Assembly: GCA_947170435.1 (NCBI GenBank)
Contig: CAMVTO010000023.1
Span: 1 to 42,859, forward strand
Origin: an uncultured Clostridia bacterium
GTDB lineage: Bacteria > Bacillota > Clostridia > Oscillospirales > Oscillospiraceae
Reading direction: 5' to 3'
Length of the DNA stretch: 42,859 nt
Shown here: piece after piece, positions 27,073 to 33,418 of the stretch
Layout of the letters: each line of letters starts with the position of its first letter
How positions within the stretch are numbered: position 1 is the stretch's first letter
Notes under the pieces: generated by a model
What the model was told of the DNA's origin: nothing
The model's input: the letters and a program-made list of their open reading frames with translations, nothing else
Database searches by the model: none
Translations under genes and position numbers: made by a program

Positions 27073-27819
27073 ATGACGTACTATGTAAATGCTGATAGCT
27101 TTGGAGCAGAGATTCCGGCCAATTGGGAAGAGATCGCGGCTTATTTGAATGAGCTGACAGATGAGCGCGGAATCGCTGAGGACCATGATGCATGCAATGA
27201 CCTGTGGGAAGAATATTGGCGCGGAGAATTGGATGGAGCGCCGGAAGCAAAGAACGATGTGACGATCTATATGATGCACGAGGAGCCGCTGACCAGCCGC
27301 GGCGAGATCGGCGAGGGAAAGCCAACGTTTGACAAGAACGAGGCTATCCGGGAAGCGGAGATGCAGTGGGCGCACATGACAGACCGTGAAAAGAAAAACT
27401 ATCATGTATATGTCGGGATCCACAAGGTGACAGTGCCGGTTGATGATACGCGCAGCGCTGAGCAGATCTATCACGATATGCTGGAAGATGACACATGGCC
27501 GGCCGATCATGACGTGATCGAGCTTGAAAAGATCTATCAGGTAGAATTCAAGGCTGGACCGGGAAAACATTTTGATGGAGATGTGAACTTCATGATGGCG
27601 GATATCGGTGAGGTTCATCTTTATGCAGAGTGTGAGTGGAAGGAAGGGCAGGAAGAAGATGCTGGATACTGCACTTTGGTTCAAACCATCGTGGCTGACG
27701 CCAGGAGAATGGGATTCCCCGTGGAAAGCCTGAGCTTCTATTATGACGGATTCGAGGATAAGCTGAGTGATGACGCAAGGACTGCATGCAAGGTGTGGTC
27801 AGATAGCTATAAGGAGTGA
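27073..27819 (+). CDS. Acidic protein of unknown function, first gene behind strong promoter (248 aa)
   Basis: The protein is rich in Asp and Glu throughout and shows no catalytic motif I can name. It starts TYYVNADSFGAEIPANWEE, contains RGELDGAPEAKNDVTIYMM and ends KVWSDSYKE. I recall similar proteins in clostridial mobile elements without assigned function. High acidity and placement behind a consensus promoter beside the integration module would suit a DNA-mimic or anti-defence protein, but that is speculation. The excisionase-like gene follows after 3 nt, so the two are co-transcribed. Confidence 0.6.
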   Translation: MTYYVNADSFGAEIPANWEEIAAYLNELTDERGIAEDHDACNDLWEEYWRGELDGAPEAKNDVTIYMMHEEPLTSRGEIGEGKPTFDKNEAIREAEMQWAHMTDREKKNYHVYVGIHKVTVPVDDTRSAEQIYHDMLEDDTWPADHDVIELEKIYQVEFKAGPGKHFDGDVNFMMADIGEVHLYAECEWKEGQEEDAGYCTLVQTIVADARRMGFPVESLSFYYDGFEDKLSDDARTACKVWSDSYKE

Positions 27820-27822
27820 AAG

Positions 27823-28035
27823 ATGGCTGAAATAGACCTGATCCCATTGCCGGAGTACGCGGCCAGGGTGGGCCGCGCTCCGATCTCAGTGCGCAGGAAA
27901 TGCCTGCGGGGTAATTTGCCGGGGGCTGTCAAGATCGGGCGGGACTGGCTGATCCCTGCGGACGCGCCATACGAGGATGGTAGAATCAAGAGCGGAAGGT
28001 ATACTGACTGGCGCAAGAAAAAGGAGCCTGACTGA
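27823..28035 (+). CDS. xis: Excisionase-like winged-helix protein (70 aa)
   Basis: The pattern LPEYAARVGRAPISVRRKCLRGNLPGAVKIGRDWLIP is the MerR/excisionase type helix-turn-helix, with GRDWLIP as the wing strand. Its size and place next to attP and opposite the integrase fit a recombination directionality factor that bends DNA at attP and drives excision. The start has AAGGAGTGAAAG upstream. Its stop lies in the loop of the terminator that follows. A general regulator of the same fold cannot be excluded. Confidence 0.75.
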   Translation: MAEIDLIPLPEYAARVGRAPISVRRKCLRGNLPGAVKIGRDWLIPADAPYEDGRIKSGRYTDWRKKKEPD

Positions 28036-28048
28036 CAGGCTCTTTTTT
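28020..28048 (+). terminator. Rho-independent terminator after the excisionase gene
   Basis: GAGCCTG and CAGGCTC form a 7-bp stem, extended by A/T pairs, with a loop containing the xis stop, followed by six T. Confidence 0.85.
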
Positions 28049-28050
28049 AT

Positions 28051-28295
28051 GTGGGTAGTAACGAGATTTTATATGTGGGTAGTAGTGTGGGTAGTAAACC
28101 GGAATTTTAGAGATCAACAGAGAACTATGCAGAAAATGAAAAAGTCCCGAAACCTTCGGCAGTTTCAGGACTTTGGCGGAGAAGCCGGGATTTGAACCCG
28201 GGCGCCCTTTAACAGGCCTACTCCCTTAGCAGGGGAGATAAAAACGTGAATATATCAGCGTTTTCACTGATAATGTGGGTAGTGGGTGGGTAGTA
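28051..28295. other. attP: core plus five integrase arm-type sites
   Basis: GTGGGTAGTA occurs at 28051-28060, 28075-28084 and 28087-28096 on one side of the tRNA-derived core (28174-28238). On the other side it occurs at 28275-28284 (last base differs) and 28286-28295. All copies have the same orientation. Repeated decamers on both flanks of a tRNA 3' end, next to a tyrosine integrase, are the usual build of a lambda-type attP: core-binding plus arm-binding sites. Assignment as arm sites is inference from arrangement; the repeats themselves are directly visible. Confidence 0.8.
28174..28238 (-). tRNA. Partial tRNA-Ser(GCU): anticodon arm to CCA, attP core
   Basis: On the minus strand, CTCCC-CTGCTAA-GGGAG is a Ser anticodon arm with GCT anticodon. 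A long variable arm, the T arm CCGGG-TTCAAAT-CCCGG, and a 3' acceptor strand ending in GCCA follow. No D arm or 5' acceptor half is present, so this is not a functional gene. It is the fragment that would rebuild the host tRNA-Ser(GCU) gene on integration. Confidence 0.85.
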
Positions 28296-28298
28296 AAA

Positions 28299-29336
28299 TC
28301 AGGTTTTTGCGATTGAATCGACTGCTGACAAAGCGTCAGAGGTTTCCGGGTGTGCGTAGCGGTCGAGCATTTTTGATGTGGACCAACGCATGACTTTTTT
28401 GATAGTTTGCGGCGCGATGTTTTCAGTGACGGCCAGAGCGGTGGCGGTAGTATGTCGGCAGCAGTATGGGGTCAGTCTACGGCACCCGGCAGCTTCAAGG
28501 GCTGCATAATACAAGCTGTACCATTCGTCTTCGCTCCGTTTGAAGATGTATCCTGATGGCATGGCGTGGTCTATCAGGTCCTGCACGAGCGGGACGATGG
28601 ATTGCGCGATGACGATAGGCGTTTCCTTGCGGACCTTTGTTTTCTGTCCGACGCGCGTAATGATACGGTTATCCAGGTCAATGTGTTCGACTTTCAGCGC
28701 CTGTTCTTCTCCGGGCATCATGCCGGTATATATCATGAGCAGCGGTATCGCGGCAGTGCGGTCGCCGGATTCATACAGACGCCATAAAGCGGCTTGTTCG
28801 TCTTCAGTAAAGGCTTCACGTTCCTTTTCTTCCAGTTTCGGAAGGACGATGAAGGACGGCAAGTCTTTGTTTGCGTATCCGTCAGCGGCGGCAAGGCTGA
28901 AGAGGTTAGAGAGCAGGTTCTTGCAGTCCTTTGCCGGATAATATGTTTGGCAATTTTCGGCGACAGCCATTCTCAGGTCTTCAACTCCGATCCTGTCAAC
29001 GCGCAAATCGTACAGCGGCTTCAGTTTGTTCCATGCGATCCTGTATGCGGTCTGCTTTGACTTTGACAGCTTCGTATATTCGTTCTTCTTGTAAGTTTCC
29101 CAGTAATACAAGAGACGCGGTGCTTGCTTCAGCGTCGTATCGTTTGCCAATAACGTCTGGCAATAAGCAAGCGCGTCTTTTTTCGTTTTAAAGCCGCTTT
29201 TCCTGCGCTTGATGGGGATGGGATTCCCGCCCTCTTCCGCAGGGGACCGCCACCCAACGACAACACAGGCCTCCCAGACGTCACCACGCCGGTATGCTGT
29301 TCCCTGCCCGTTCCCACGAGACTTTGGTTTCGGCAT
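28299..29336 (-). CDS. int: Tyrosine-recombinase integrase (345 aa)
   Basis: The protein inserts and excises the phage at the tRNA-Ser site. The N-terminus has an AP2-like arm-binding region (about 12-65), followed by a SAM-like core-binding domain (about 75-165) and the catalytic domain (about 175-345). Tyr327 (MLDRYAHP) is the nucleophile, and Arg294 (YCCRHTTATAL) and Trp318 are in place. Where most family members have YTGMRxGE, it reads YTGMMPGE, so the usual first Arg is Met207, and the HxxR His is Tyr291. I recall GMMPGE in other clostridial integrases, so this is probably a subfamily trait rather than damage. The start follows AAAAAGGTGATTAAGCC on the minus strand. Confidence 0.92.
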   Translation of the reverse strand: MPKPKSRGNGQGTAYRRGDVWEACVVVGWRSPAEEGGNPIPIKRRKSGFKTKKDALAYCQTLLANDTTLKQAPRLLYYWETYKKNEYTKLSKSKQTAYRIAWNKLKPLYDLRVDRIGVEDLRMAVAENCQTYYPAKDCKNLLSNLFSLAAADGYANKDLPSFIVLPKLEEKEREAFTEDEQAALWRLYESGDRTAAIPLLMIYTGMMPGEEQALKVEHIDLDNRIITRVGQKTKVRKETPIVIAQSIVPLVQDLIDHAMPSGYIFKRSEDEWYSLYYAALEAAGCRRLTPYCCRHTTATALAVTENIAPQTIKKVMRWSTSKMLDRYAHPETSDALSAVDSIAKT

Positions 29337-29359
29337 GGCTTAATCACCTTTTTCCTTCT

Positions 29360-29381
29360 CCGCCCTTCGGGGCGGTTTTTT
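29360..29381 (+). terminator. Terminator CCGCCC-TTCG-GGGCGG-T6
   Basis: A perfect 6-bp GC stem with a stable TTCG tetraloop is followed by six T on the plus strand. The same 22 bases recur at 30427-30448. It insulates the int start region from plus-strand transcription. Confidence 0.8.
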
Positions 29382-29440
29382 CATGATGGGGCGAAATGCG
29401 CTGAATGGGTTTGGTAGAATAGCAGCAGGAGGTTGGATCA

Positions 29441-29680
29441 ATGGAAACGAAATTTGAGTTTCTGGCATTTGCGTATACCTTTATCAGGCATATGAACACT
29501 GAGCAGCAAAAAGCATTCATGAAGGCACTGATGAACAAACATCATGATGTGGATGGGGAATGGCCTGCCTATGAAGCGTTATTCAATGGTATCAAGGGAG
29601 AAATACAGGCGCTGGTCCATCAACGCGAGCGCTGCCAGGAGGATATAACGTGCCTGTCGGAGGAAGAGGGAACTCCTTAA
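29441..29680 (+). CDS. Small helical protein, unknown (79 aa)
   Basis: GCAGGAGG precedes the ATG by eight bases. The sequence is plausible for a folded helical protein (FEFLAFAYTFIRHM, EQQKAFMKALMNKH, WPAYEALFNGIKGE), with a hydrophilic tail. No family is recognised. Together with the next gene it forms a small plus-strand unit between two identical terminators, inside the lysogeny region. Its position suits a gene expressed from the prophage, which is speculation. Confidence 0.55.
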   Translation: METKFEFLAFAYTFIRHMNTEQQKAFMKALMNKHHDVDGEWPAYEALFNGIKGEIQALVHQRERCQEDITCLSEEEGTP

Positions 29681-29759
29681 AGTGATCGGTGCACCATTTG
29701 AGACAGCGGTCGCATTCGGGACGAAGGTGGTGGTATGATGGAGACAGGAGGTGTGGGAG

Positions 29760-30173
29760 ATGGAAAAGTTTATGGACGCGAATGGAGTAATGCATGCCGT
29801 AGCGCAGACCAGGGCGGAAGAGCAGATTATGTCCGCGCGGGTTTTTATTGAGAGTGTTGTAAAACGCATGAGACGGGAGCCGGGGAAATATAGCTGGCTG
29901 GTTGATGTGGAGATGGGCGAGCCGTTAATGAGGAGCAGCGGCTGGACAGAAGAAATAAAGCAGGAGATCGGCGAATCCATAGAAGCGGGGCTTGTGCGGA
30001 TGATCAGGGAGTGGGACAAAGGTTTCCCGACGCTTAAACAGGTGGAGAGAATGCACCGCGAGTTTGACGAGCTGCGCGAAGCGTGCAAGGGTATGAGCGA
30101 GGAAGAACGCCGGCAGAAATACGACGCGCTGAACGAGAAATGGGACAGCATCAAAGCGAATGAGGAATTGTGA
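29760..30173 (+). CDS. Helical charged protein, unknown (137 aa)
   Basis: ACAGGAGG stands nine bases before the ATG; a GTG at 29751 directly after that site is less likely. The product is almost wholly helical and charged (SARVFIESVVKRMRREPGKY, LKQVERMHREFDELREACKG). A TATGAT box at 29734 could be a -10 element, but no clear -35 box is visible. No family is recognised. It converges on the minus-strand gene at 30151 with a 23-nt overlap. Confidence 0.55.
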   Translation: MEKFMDANGVMHAVAQTRAEEQIMSARVFIESVVKRMRREPGKYSWLVDVEMGEPLMRSSGWTEEIKQEIGESIEAGLVRMIREWDKGFPTLKQVERMHREFDELREACKGMSEEERRQKYDALNEKWDSIKANEEL

Positions 30174-30411
30174 TGACCGGCGGGACGTCCTTCTGATGCA
30201 GCACGCGGTTGACGTGTTCAAGGCAGCAGGCGCAGCGGGGATCCATGTTATATGAATCGTGGCATTGCATGAACGGCCCCCAGATAGTGAACGAGGTATC
30301 AGGATCGCCGGTATCGAGGTAGAAAGAAGGGACGACAGGCACGCGCACCATGCGACCGAGGACAGGGCAATCAATTGCAATTTGTGGATGATCAGGACGA
30401 ATGGCAATCAT
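30151..30411 (-). CDS. Small Cys-containing protein, unknown (86 aa)
   Basis: The minus frame reads like a real protein: a beta-rich start (MIAIRPDHPQIAIDCPVLGR), then SFTIWGPFMQCHDSY and DPRCACCLEHV with a CxCC cluster that might bind zinc. GAAAGGA lies six bases before this ATG; another ATG two codons earlier touches the ribosome binding site. The plus-strand frame over the same bases is Arg-rich and lacks a start site. Function unknown. Confidence 0.5.
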   Translation of the reverse strand: MIAIRPDHPQIAIDCPVLGRMVRVPVVPSFYLDTGDPDTSFTIWGPFMQCHDSYNMDPRCACCLEHVNRVLHQKDVPPVITIPHSL

Positions 30412-30426
30412 AGACATTCCTTTCAG

Positions 30427-30448
30427 CCGCCCTTCGGGGCGGTTTTTT
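30427..30448 (+). terminator. Second copy of terminator CCGCCC-TTCG-GGGCGG-T6
   Basis: It has the same 6-bp stem, TTCG loop and six T as at 29360. It would stop plus-strand transcription from 29441/29760 before it runs into the repressor gene from behind. Confidence 0.8.
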
Positions 30449-30460
30449 ATTTGCCGCCGA

Positions 30461-30856
30461 TCAGGAGACGGAAACGACGGGGGGAGCTGCCTGGTATTCC
30501 GATTTATTTATGAGGTATTCCGCGTAATGCTTCAGCTCCAACTGACCGAGCTGATTCAGCTGACGATATAGATTTACGAGATCAGCCTCGCCGGCATTGA
30601 TGCCGGACAACATCACAAGGGCTGAATCGCGGACTCGCTGTTCATCTTTATCAATTATATATGGAATATCCATAAGGTCATTGGCCGAAATGTTGAAAAT
30701 GGCACACATCTTTGCGATGCTGTCACGATCTGGTTCTGCTTTTCCAAGTTCCCATTTCGAAACAGCTTGAGCTGATACACCAAGAGTTTTCCCAAGATCA
30801 GATTGGAGCATGCCTGCTCTATCGCGATAGTAACGTATTTTTTCAGACATTTTCAT
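30461..30856 (-). CDS. CI-like XRE repressor (131 aa)
   Basis: Residues about 4-58 are an XRE helix-turn-helix (MLQSDLGKTLGVSAQAVSKWELGKAEPD). The remaining part is a small helical domain, perhaps for dimerisation, with no LexA-like Ser-Lys protease site seen, so induction probably does not go through self-cleavage. GAGGGAGG sits seven bases before this ATG, while the in-frame extension upstream would run through the operator region. It is divergent from the Cro-like gene and is expected to keep the prophage silent by binding the ACAAC-N5-GTTGT operators. Confidence 0.85.
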   Translation of the reverse strand: MKMSEKIRYYRDRAGMLQSDLGKTLGVSAQAVSKWELGKAEPDRDSIAKMCAIFNISANDLMDIPYIIDKDEQRVRDSALVMLSGINAGEADLVNLYRQLNQLGQLELKHYAEYLINKSEYQAAPPVVSVS

Positions 30857-30875
30857 AGTACAACCTCCCTCTAAT

Positions 30876-30904
30876 ATAATACAACCGTTGGTTGTCCGAA
30901 TCAA
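30876..30904 (-). promoter_or_regulatory. Repressor promoter
   Basis: On the minus strand: TTGATT (complement of 30899-30904), 17 bp, TATTAT (complement of 30876-30881). Operator 1 (30881-30895) lies in the spacer, so repressor binding can control its own gene. Confidence 0.7.
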
Positions 30905-30982
30905 ACGAAAAAAAGTTGAATTAATTGTTAAAAAACCATTGACAAACAACTTAACGTTGTATTACAATCAACGGGAAGTTGA
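30881..30982. promoter_or_regulatory. Three operators of the lysis-lysogeny switch
   Basis: ACAAC-CGTTG-GTTGT (30881-30895), ACAAC-TTAAC-GTTGT (30946-30960) and TCAAC-GGGAA-GTTGA (30968-30982) are inverted repeats with identical arm length and 5-bp spacing. Sites 1 and 2 occupy the spacers of the two opposed promoters, and site 3 directly follows the rightward -10 box. Such triplets are the normal targets of CI/Cro pairs; binding itself is inferred. Confidence 0.8.
30939..30967 (+). promoter_or_regulatory. Rightward early promoter
   Basis: TTGACA (30939-30944), 17 bp, TTACAA (30962-30967), 31 nt upstream of the Cro-like start. Operator 2 fills the spacer. Confidence 0.75.
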
Positions 30983-30997
30983 AACATAGGGGGTGAG

Positions 30998-31198
30998 ATG
31001 TTGGGAGAGATCATTTATAAACTCAGAATCAACCTAAAGTTGAGTCAGAAAAAACTGGCGGAAAGGTGTGGTGTCACGCAACAATTCATACAGCGCATCG
31101 AAAAAGGCAAAGTAAATCCAAGTATCAATACGGTCATTAAGCTGGCGAACGCATTGGAAACAACAACAGACGTGATTCTGGGTCAGAAGGCCGGTTAA
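30998..31198 (+). CDS. Cro-like XRE regulator (66 aa)
   Basis: Nearly the whole protein is one XRE helix-turn-helix domain (SQKKLAERCGVTQQFIQRIE, INTVIKLANALETTTD). It is the first gene of the rightward early operon, behind the operator-controlled promoter, with GGGGGTGAG as ribosome binding site. The size and position fit a Cro-type repressor that shuts off the CI-like gene in lytic growth. Confidence 0.85.
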   Translation: MLGEIIYKLRINLKLSQKKLAERCGVTQQFIQRIEKGKVNPSINTVIKLANALETTTDVILGQKAG

Positions 31199-31213
31199 GA
31201 AAGGAGGATGGGG

Positions 31214-31405
31214 ATGAATCGGATCAGGGAGATCAGGAAGGAAAAGGGCATGTCGGTCAAAGAACTCGCGGCCAAGGTGAATGTGTCAATGATGACCATG
31301 TACAGATACGAAAGCGGCAAAAGAGTACTGAATGTAGGTGTAGCATACAGGATCGCCGTAGCGCTGGACGTAGGGCTGAACGAGCTGTATAAGCAGCCGG
31401 CGTAA
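31214..31405 (+). CDS. Second small XRE regulator (63 aa)
   Basis: It is a complete small XRE domain (MSVKELAAKVNVSMMTMYRYESGKR, ALDVGLNELYKQ). AAGGAGG sits six bases before this ATG; the ATG at 31208 overlaps the binding site. The segment from AAAGGAGG through ATGAATCGGATCA is repeated just after the gene (31410-31437). It may tune early expression together with the Cro-like protein. Confidence 0.8.
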   Translation: MNRIREIRKEKGMSVKELAAKVNVSMMTMYRYESGKRVLNVGVAYRIAVALDVGLNELYKQPA

Positions 31406-31409
31406 TAGA

Positions 31410-31453
31410 AAAGGAGGATGGGGATGAATCGGATCAAAAAGGGGGGATGAGAG
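31410..31453 (+). repeat. Duplicated start region with an 8-codon frame
   Basis: The ribosome binding site and start of the preceding gene (from AAAGGAGGATGGGGATGAATCGGATCA at 31200-31226) recur here, but the new frame stops after MNRIKKGG. It could be a tandem-duplication scar or a leader peptide for the gene at 31455. Confidence 0.6.
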
Positions 31454-31454
31454 C

Positions 31455-31697
31455 ATGACCTTTGCAGAGATCGAACACAGCACAAAAGATTTTCTGGTCC
31501 CGTCAGAGGTCGCGGAAGTCATCGGCTGCAAGCCTTTCAGTCTGAACGTACAGGCCAAGGAGGACATCGGCAAGCTTGGATTCCCGGCAGCGCTGGTTGG
31601 AACGCGATTGCTGATACCAAGGCTGGCATTCGTCCGCTGGGTCAAATACGGGAATGCGCCGTTGAGCAAGGAGGAGCAAAATAGATCAGGAGGATAA
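31455..31697 (+). CDS. Small HTH/excisionase-fold protein (80 aa)
   Basis: LVPSEVAEVIGCKPFSLNVQAK followed by GTRLLIPRLAFVRWV has the shape of the helix-turn-helix-plus-wing of HTH_17/excisionase proteins. GGGGGGATGAGAGC precedes the ATG. It belongs to the early operon, after two XRE genes. A DNA-binding early regulator is the most likely role; the real target is unknown. Confidence 0.65.
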   Translation: MTFAEIEHSTKDFLVPSEVAEVIGCKPFSLNVQAKEDIGKLGFPAALVGTRLLIPRLAFVRWVKYGNAPLSKEEQNRSGG

Positions 31698-31698
31698 C

Positions 31699-31794
31699 AT
31701 GCTAATTACAATTGACTTTGACGAACTGATTGGGCTGGTTATATTAGGAGTGCTGTTATGCTACGGCCTGTATTTGATGGCAAAAGGAAAATAA
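31699..31794 (+). CDS. Tiny single-span membrane protein (31 aa)
   Basis: It starts five bases after a CAGGAGGATAAC ribosome binding site and reads MLITIDFDELIG followed by a hydrophobic span LVILGVLLCYGLYLM and a basic end (AKGK). It begins one base after the preceding stop, so coupling is likely. Small membrane proteins of this kind are common in early phage operons; function unknown. Confidence 0.6.
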   Translation: MLITIDFDELIGLVILGVLLCYGLYLMAKGK

Positions 31795-31812
31795 TCTAAA
31801 TAGGAGTTTAAT

Positions 31813-32046
31813 ATGGGGATGGCAGAGGATATGTATATTCGTGCGCTTGCGAAGGAAAGCACGAGTATACCAGATAAGCAAAAGCAACGTATTCGAGATC
31901 GCTTCACTACAAAACAATTGCTGTATGAGAATCACAGATACTACTGCCCTTATTGTCAAATGCCTACGCCAAGGAATTCAAATTATTGTTGTAACTGTGG
32001 GCAAAAGGTCACGTCGGAAAAGCCTGCAATGGCGGTTCTTGATTGA
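31813..32046 (+). CDS. Zinc-ribbon protein (77 aa)
   Basis: CPYCQMP and CCNCGQKV form two Cys pairs of a C-terminal zinc ribbon after an amphipathic, basic N-terminal half (KQKQRIRDRFTTKQLL). It is AT-rich relative to its surroundings and has the TAAATAGGAGTTTAAT leader shared with genes at 23476 and 32064. Function unknown. Confidence 0.7.
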   Translation: MGMAEDMYIRALAKESTSIPDKQKQRIRDRFTTKQLLYENHRYYCPYCQMPTPRNSNYCCNCGQKVTSEKPAMAVLD

Positions 32047-32063
32047 TTAAATAGGAGTTTAAC

Positions 32064-32516
32064 ATGCTTAGCATTATGGTTGCCATTCAGCCAAAATGGG
32101 CCGAGCTGATTTTCATAGGCAGCAAAACACGGGAGATCAGAAAGACGCTGCCGAACGATGGCGAACCGTTCAAGGCGTATGTTTATGTCACGTTGAAACA
32201 TCCGCTGTGGATACGGTTTGGCATGCCGAATGAAATTCTTTCCGGAAAGGTTGTAGGAGAGTTCACCTGCAAAGCGTTCGACCGTTTTTTCTGGAACGAG
32301 CGTTCAGAATTTGTCAATGACATACGGAAAAAGGCACAGCTATCGTTTGACGAAATGAAACAATATGCGGGGAACTCTGATACCCTGTTCGGCTGGCATA
32401 TTGATGACATAAAGGAATATGACCAGCCATTGGAAATCGGGGACTTTCTGGACAGCAAGGGTAACGTAATGACCAGAGCGCCGCAAAGCTGGCAGTACGT
32501 TATACCGAGGTTTTAA
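32064..32516 (+). CDS. ASCH-domain protein (150 aa)
   Basis: The ASCH (PUA-like) fold is visible: start IMVAIQPKWAELIFIGSKTREIRKT, then AYVYVTL, GKVVGEFTCKAFDRF and a final QYVIPRF strand. ASCH proteins bind RNA or modified nucleotides, and phage examples are thought to act on host RNA or on base modification. It shares the ATTAAATAGGAGTTTAAC leader and AT-rich base use with the zinc-ribbon gene before it. Family call is good; the substrate is unknown. Confidence 0.85.
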   Translation: MLSIMVAIQPKWAELIFIGSKTREIRKTLPNDGEPFKAYVYVTLKHPLWIRFGMPNEILSGKVVGEFTCKAFDRFFWNERSEFVNDIRKKAQLSFDEMKQYAGNSDTLFGWHIDDIKEYDQPLEIGDFLDSKGNVMTRAPQSWQYVIPRF

Positions 32517-32550
32517 CGTAAATAACACTTAAAAAATAGGAGGATGAAGC

Positions 32551-33000
32551 ATGTTGACTTATGTATGGGTGACGCTGGGCGTGCTGGTGGTGGCGGTGCT
32601 GCTGATCGTGATCGAGATGCTGCACATGGATAAGGTGACGAGCAAGGAGCAGACCGAGCTGCAGAGATGGATCGAGCGCGAGAAGGGCGCGGTGGTGGAC
32701 ACGCTGAACCGGCAGGCGGTGGGCGTGGCCAGGGCGGCGAGGGACGCGGGGGACGCCATCAAGAAAGAGGCGGAGCTGCGGGAGCTGGTCGAAGAGGTGC
32801 GGAAGCGGATGATGGAGCTGGACGATGTAGTGCAGGAGCAGGCGGACAGGATCAGCGAGGCAAACCGTCATCTGGACGCGCTGGAGGAGAGAAATGCTGG
32901 AGCCGGGGATGAAGGTGATGACGGCGATCTTCGGGGAAGTGACGCTGCTGGAGGTATTCCGGACGGAACAGGCAGCGAGGGAGAAGGGATACCGTTTTGA
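32551..33000 (+). CDS. Membrane-anchored coiled-coil protein (149 aa)
   Basis: A strong N-terminal transmembrane span (VWVTLGVLVVAVLLIVIEML) is followed by a long coiled coil (about 30-112) that would face the cytoplasm. The last 35 residues are Gly/Asp-rich and overlap the next gene by 107 nt in another frame; that tail has little character of its own. AATAGGAGGATGAAGC precedes the ATG. Function unknown. Confidence 0.6.
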   Translation: MLTYVWVTLGVLVVAVLLIVIEMLHMDKVTSKEQTELQRWIEREKGAVVDTLNRQAVGVARAARDAGDAIKKEAELRELVEEVRKRMMELDDVVQEQADRISEANRHLDALEERNAGAGDEGDDGDLRGSDAAGGIPDGTGSEGEGIPF

Positions 33001-33130
33001 CGGAGGAGCGTATCGGCTGAATGACTTTGGAGCCAGGGAGCCGGTGAGCTGGAAGGTACTGGCGAGGGATACGGACTTCATACATAAGGTGTTTTGCGGG
33101 GTGGAAGAAGAGAAATCTAATGAATACTGA
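32894..33130 (+). CDS. Small protein overlapping the coiled-coil gene (78 aa)
   Basis: A good site (GGAGGAGAGAA) precedes the ATG, and the product looks folded (MKVMTAIFGEVTLLEVFR, YRLNDFGAREPVSWKVLARD). The 107-nt overlap is long, so one of the two ends may be non-functional. The present frame has the better amino-acid composition. No family is recognised. Confidence 0.55.
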   Translation: MLEPGMKVMTAIFGEVTLLEVFRTEQAAREKGYRFDGGAYRLNDFGAREPVSWKVLARDTDFIHKVFCGVEEEKSNEY

Positions 33131-33181
33131 AGACTGAAGACTGAAGACTGAAAAATGAGGAACGAACGGGAGGATGGAAAA

Positions 33182-33400
33182 ATGTTTGACGCGGTGACGG
33201 GGATCGTGGCGAGTGCCTGCCTGATCATTGGAATGGTGATCGGGGCGATGATGCCGAGGTATGAGAAGCGAGAGGAGCGGGAAGCGCCTGCTCCGGCGGA
33301 GCTGGGGTACGATCCGGGGATGAGGATCAACGGAGGACAGGAGCTGCGGAGAGGCGACCGCGTGATCTTTGAGGGCATTGAGTTTACGGTGATCAACTGA
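33182..33400 (+). CDS. Small single-span membrane protein (72 aa)
   Basis: ACGGGAGGATGGAAAA precedes this ATG; an ATG at 33155 lies before that site. Residues about 5-25 (VTGIVASACLIIGMVIGAMM) are a transmembrane span, followed by a charged stretch and a small beta end (GDRVIFEGIEFTVIN). A GAAGACT tandem repeat fills the gap upstream (33125-33152). Function unknown. Confidence 0.55.
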   Translation: MFDAVTGIVASACLIIGMVIGAMMPRYEKREEREAPAPAELGYDPGMRINGGQELRRGDRVIFEGIEFTVIN

Positions 33401-33418
33401 GAAGTCGAGGCGTTTGAG

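Noticed and set aside
28174..28238. Complete phage tRNA gene
   Set aside because: Only the anticodon arm to CCA is present; upstream sequence gives no D arm or 5' acceptor strand.
29592..29795. Minus-strand frame with ECDRCLKWC
   Set aside because: Cys spacing looks suggestive, but the frame is opposite two plus-strand genes with good start sites and lacks its own.
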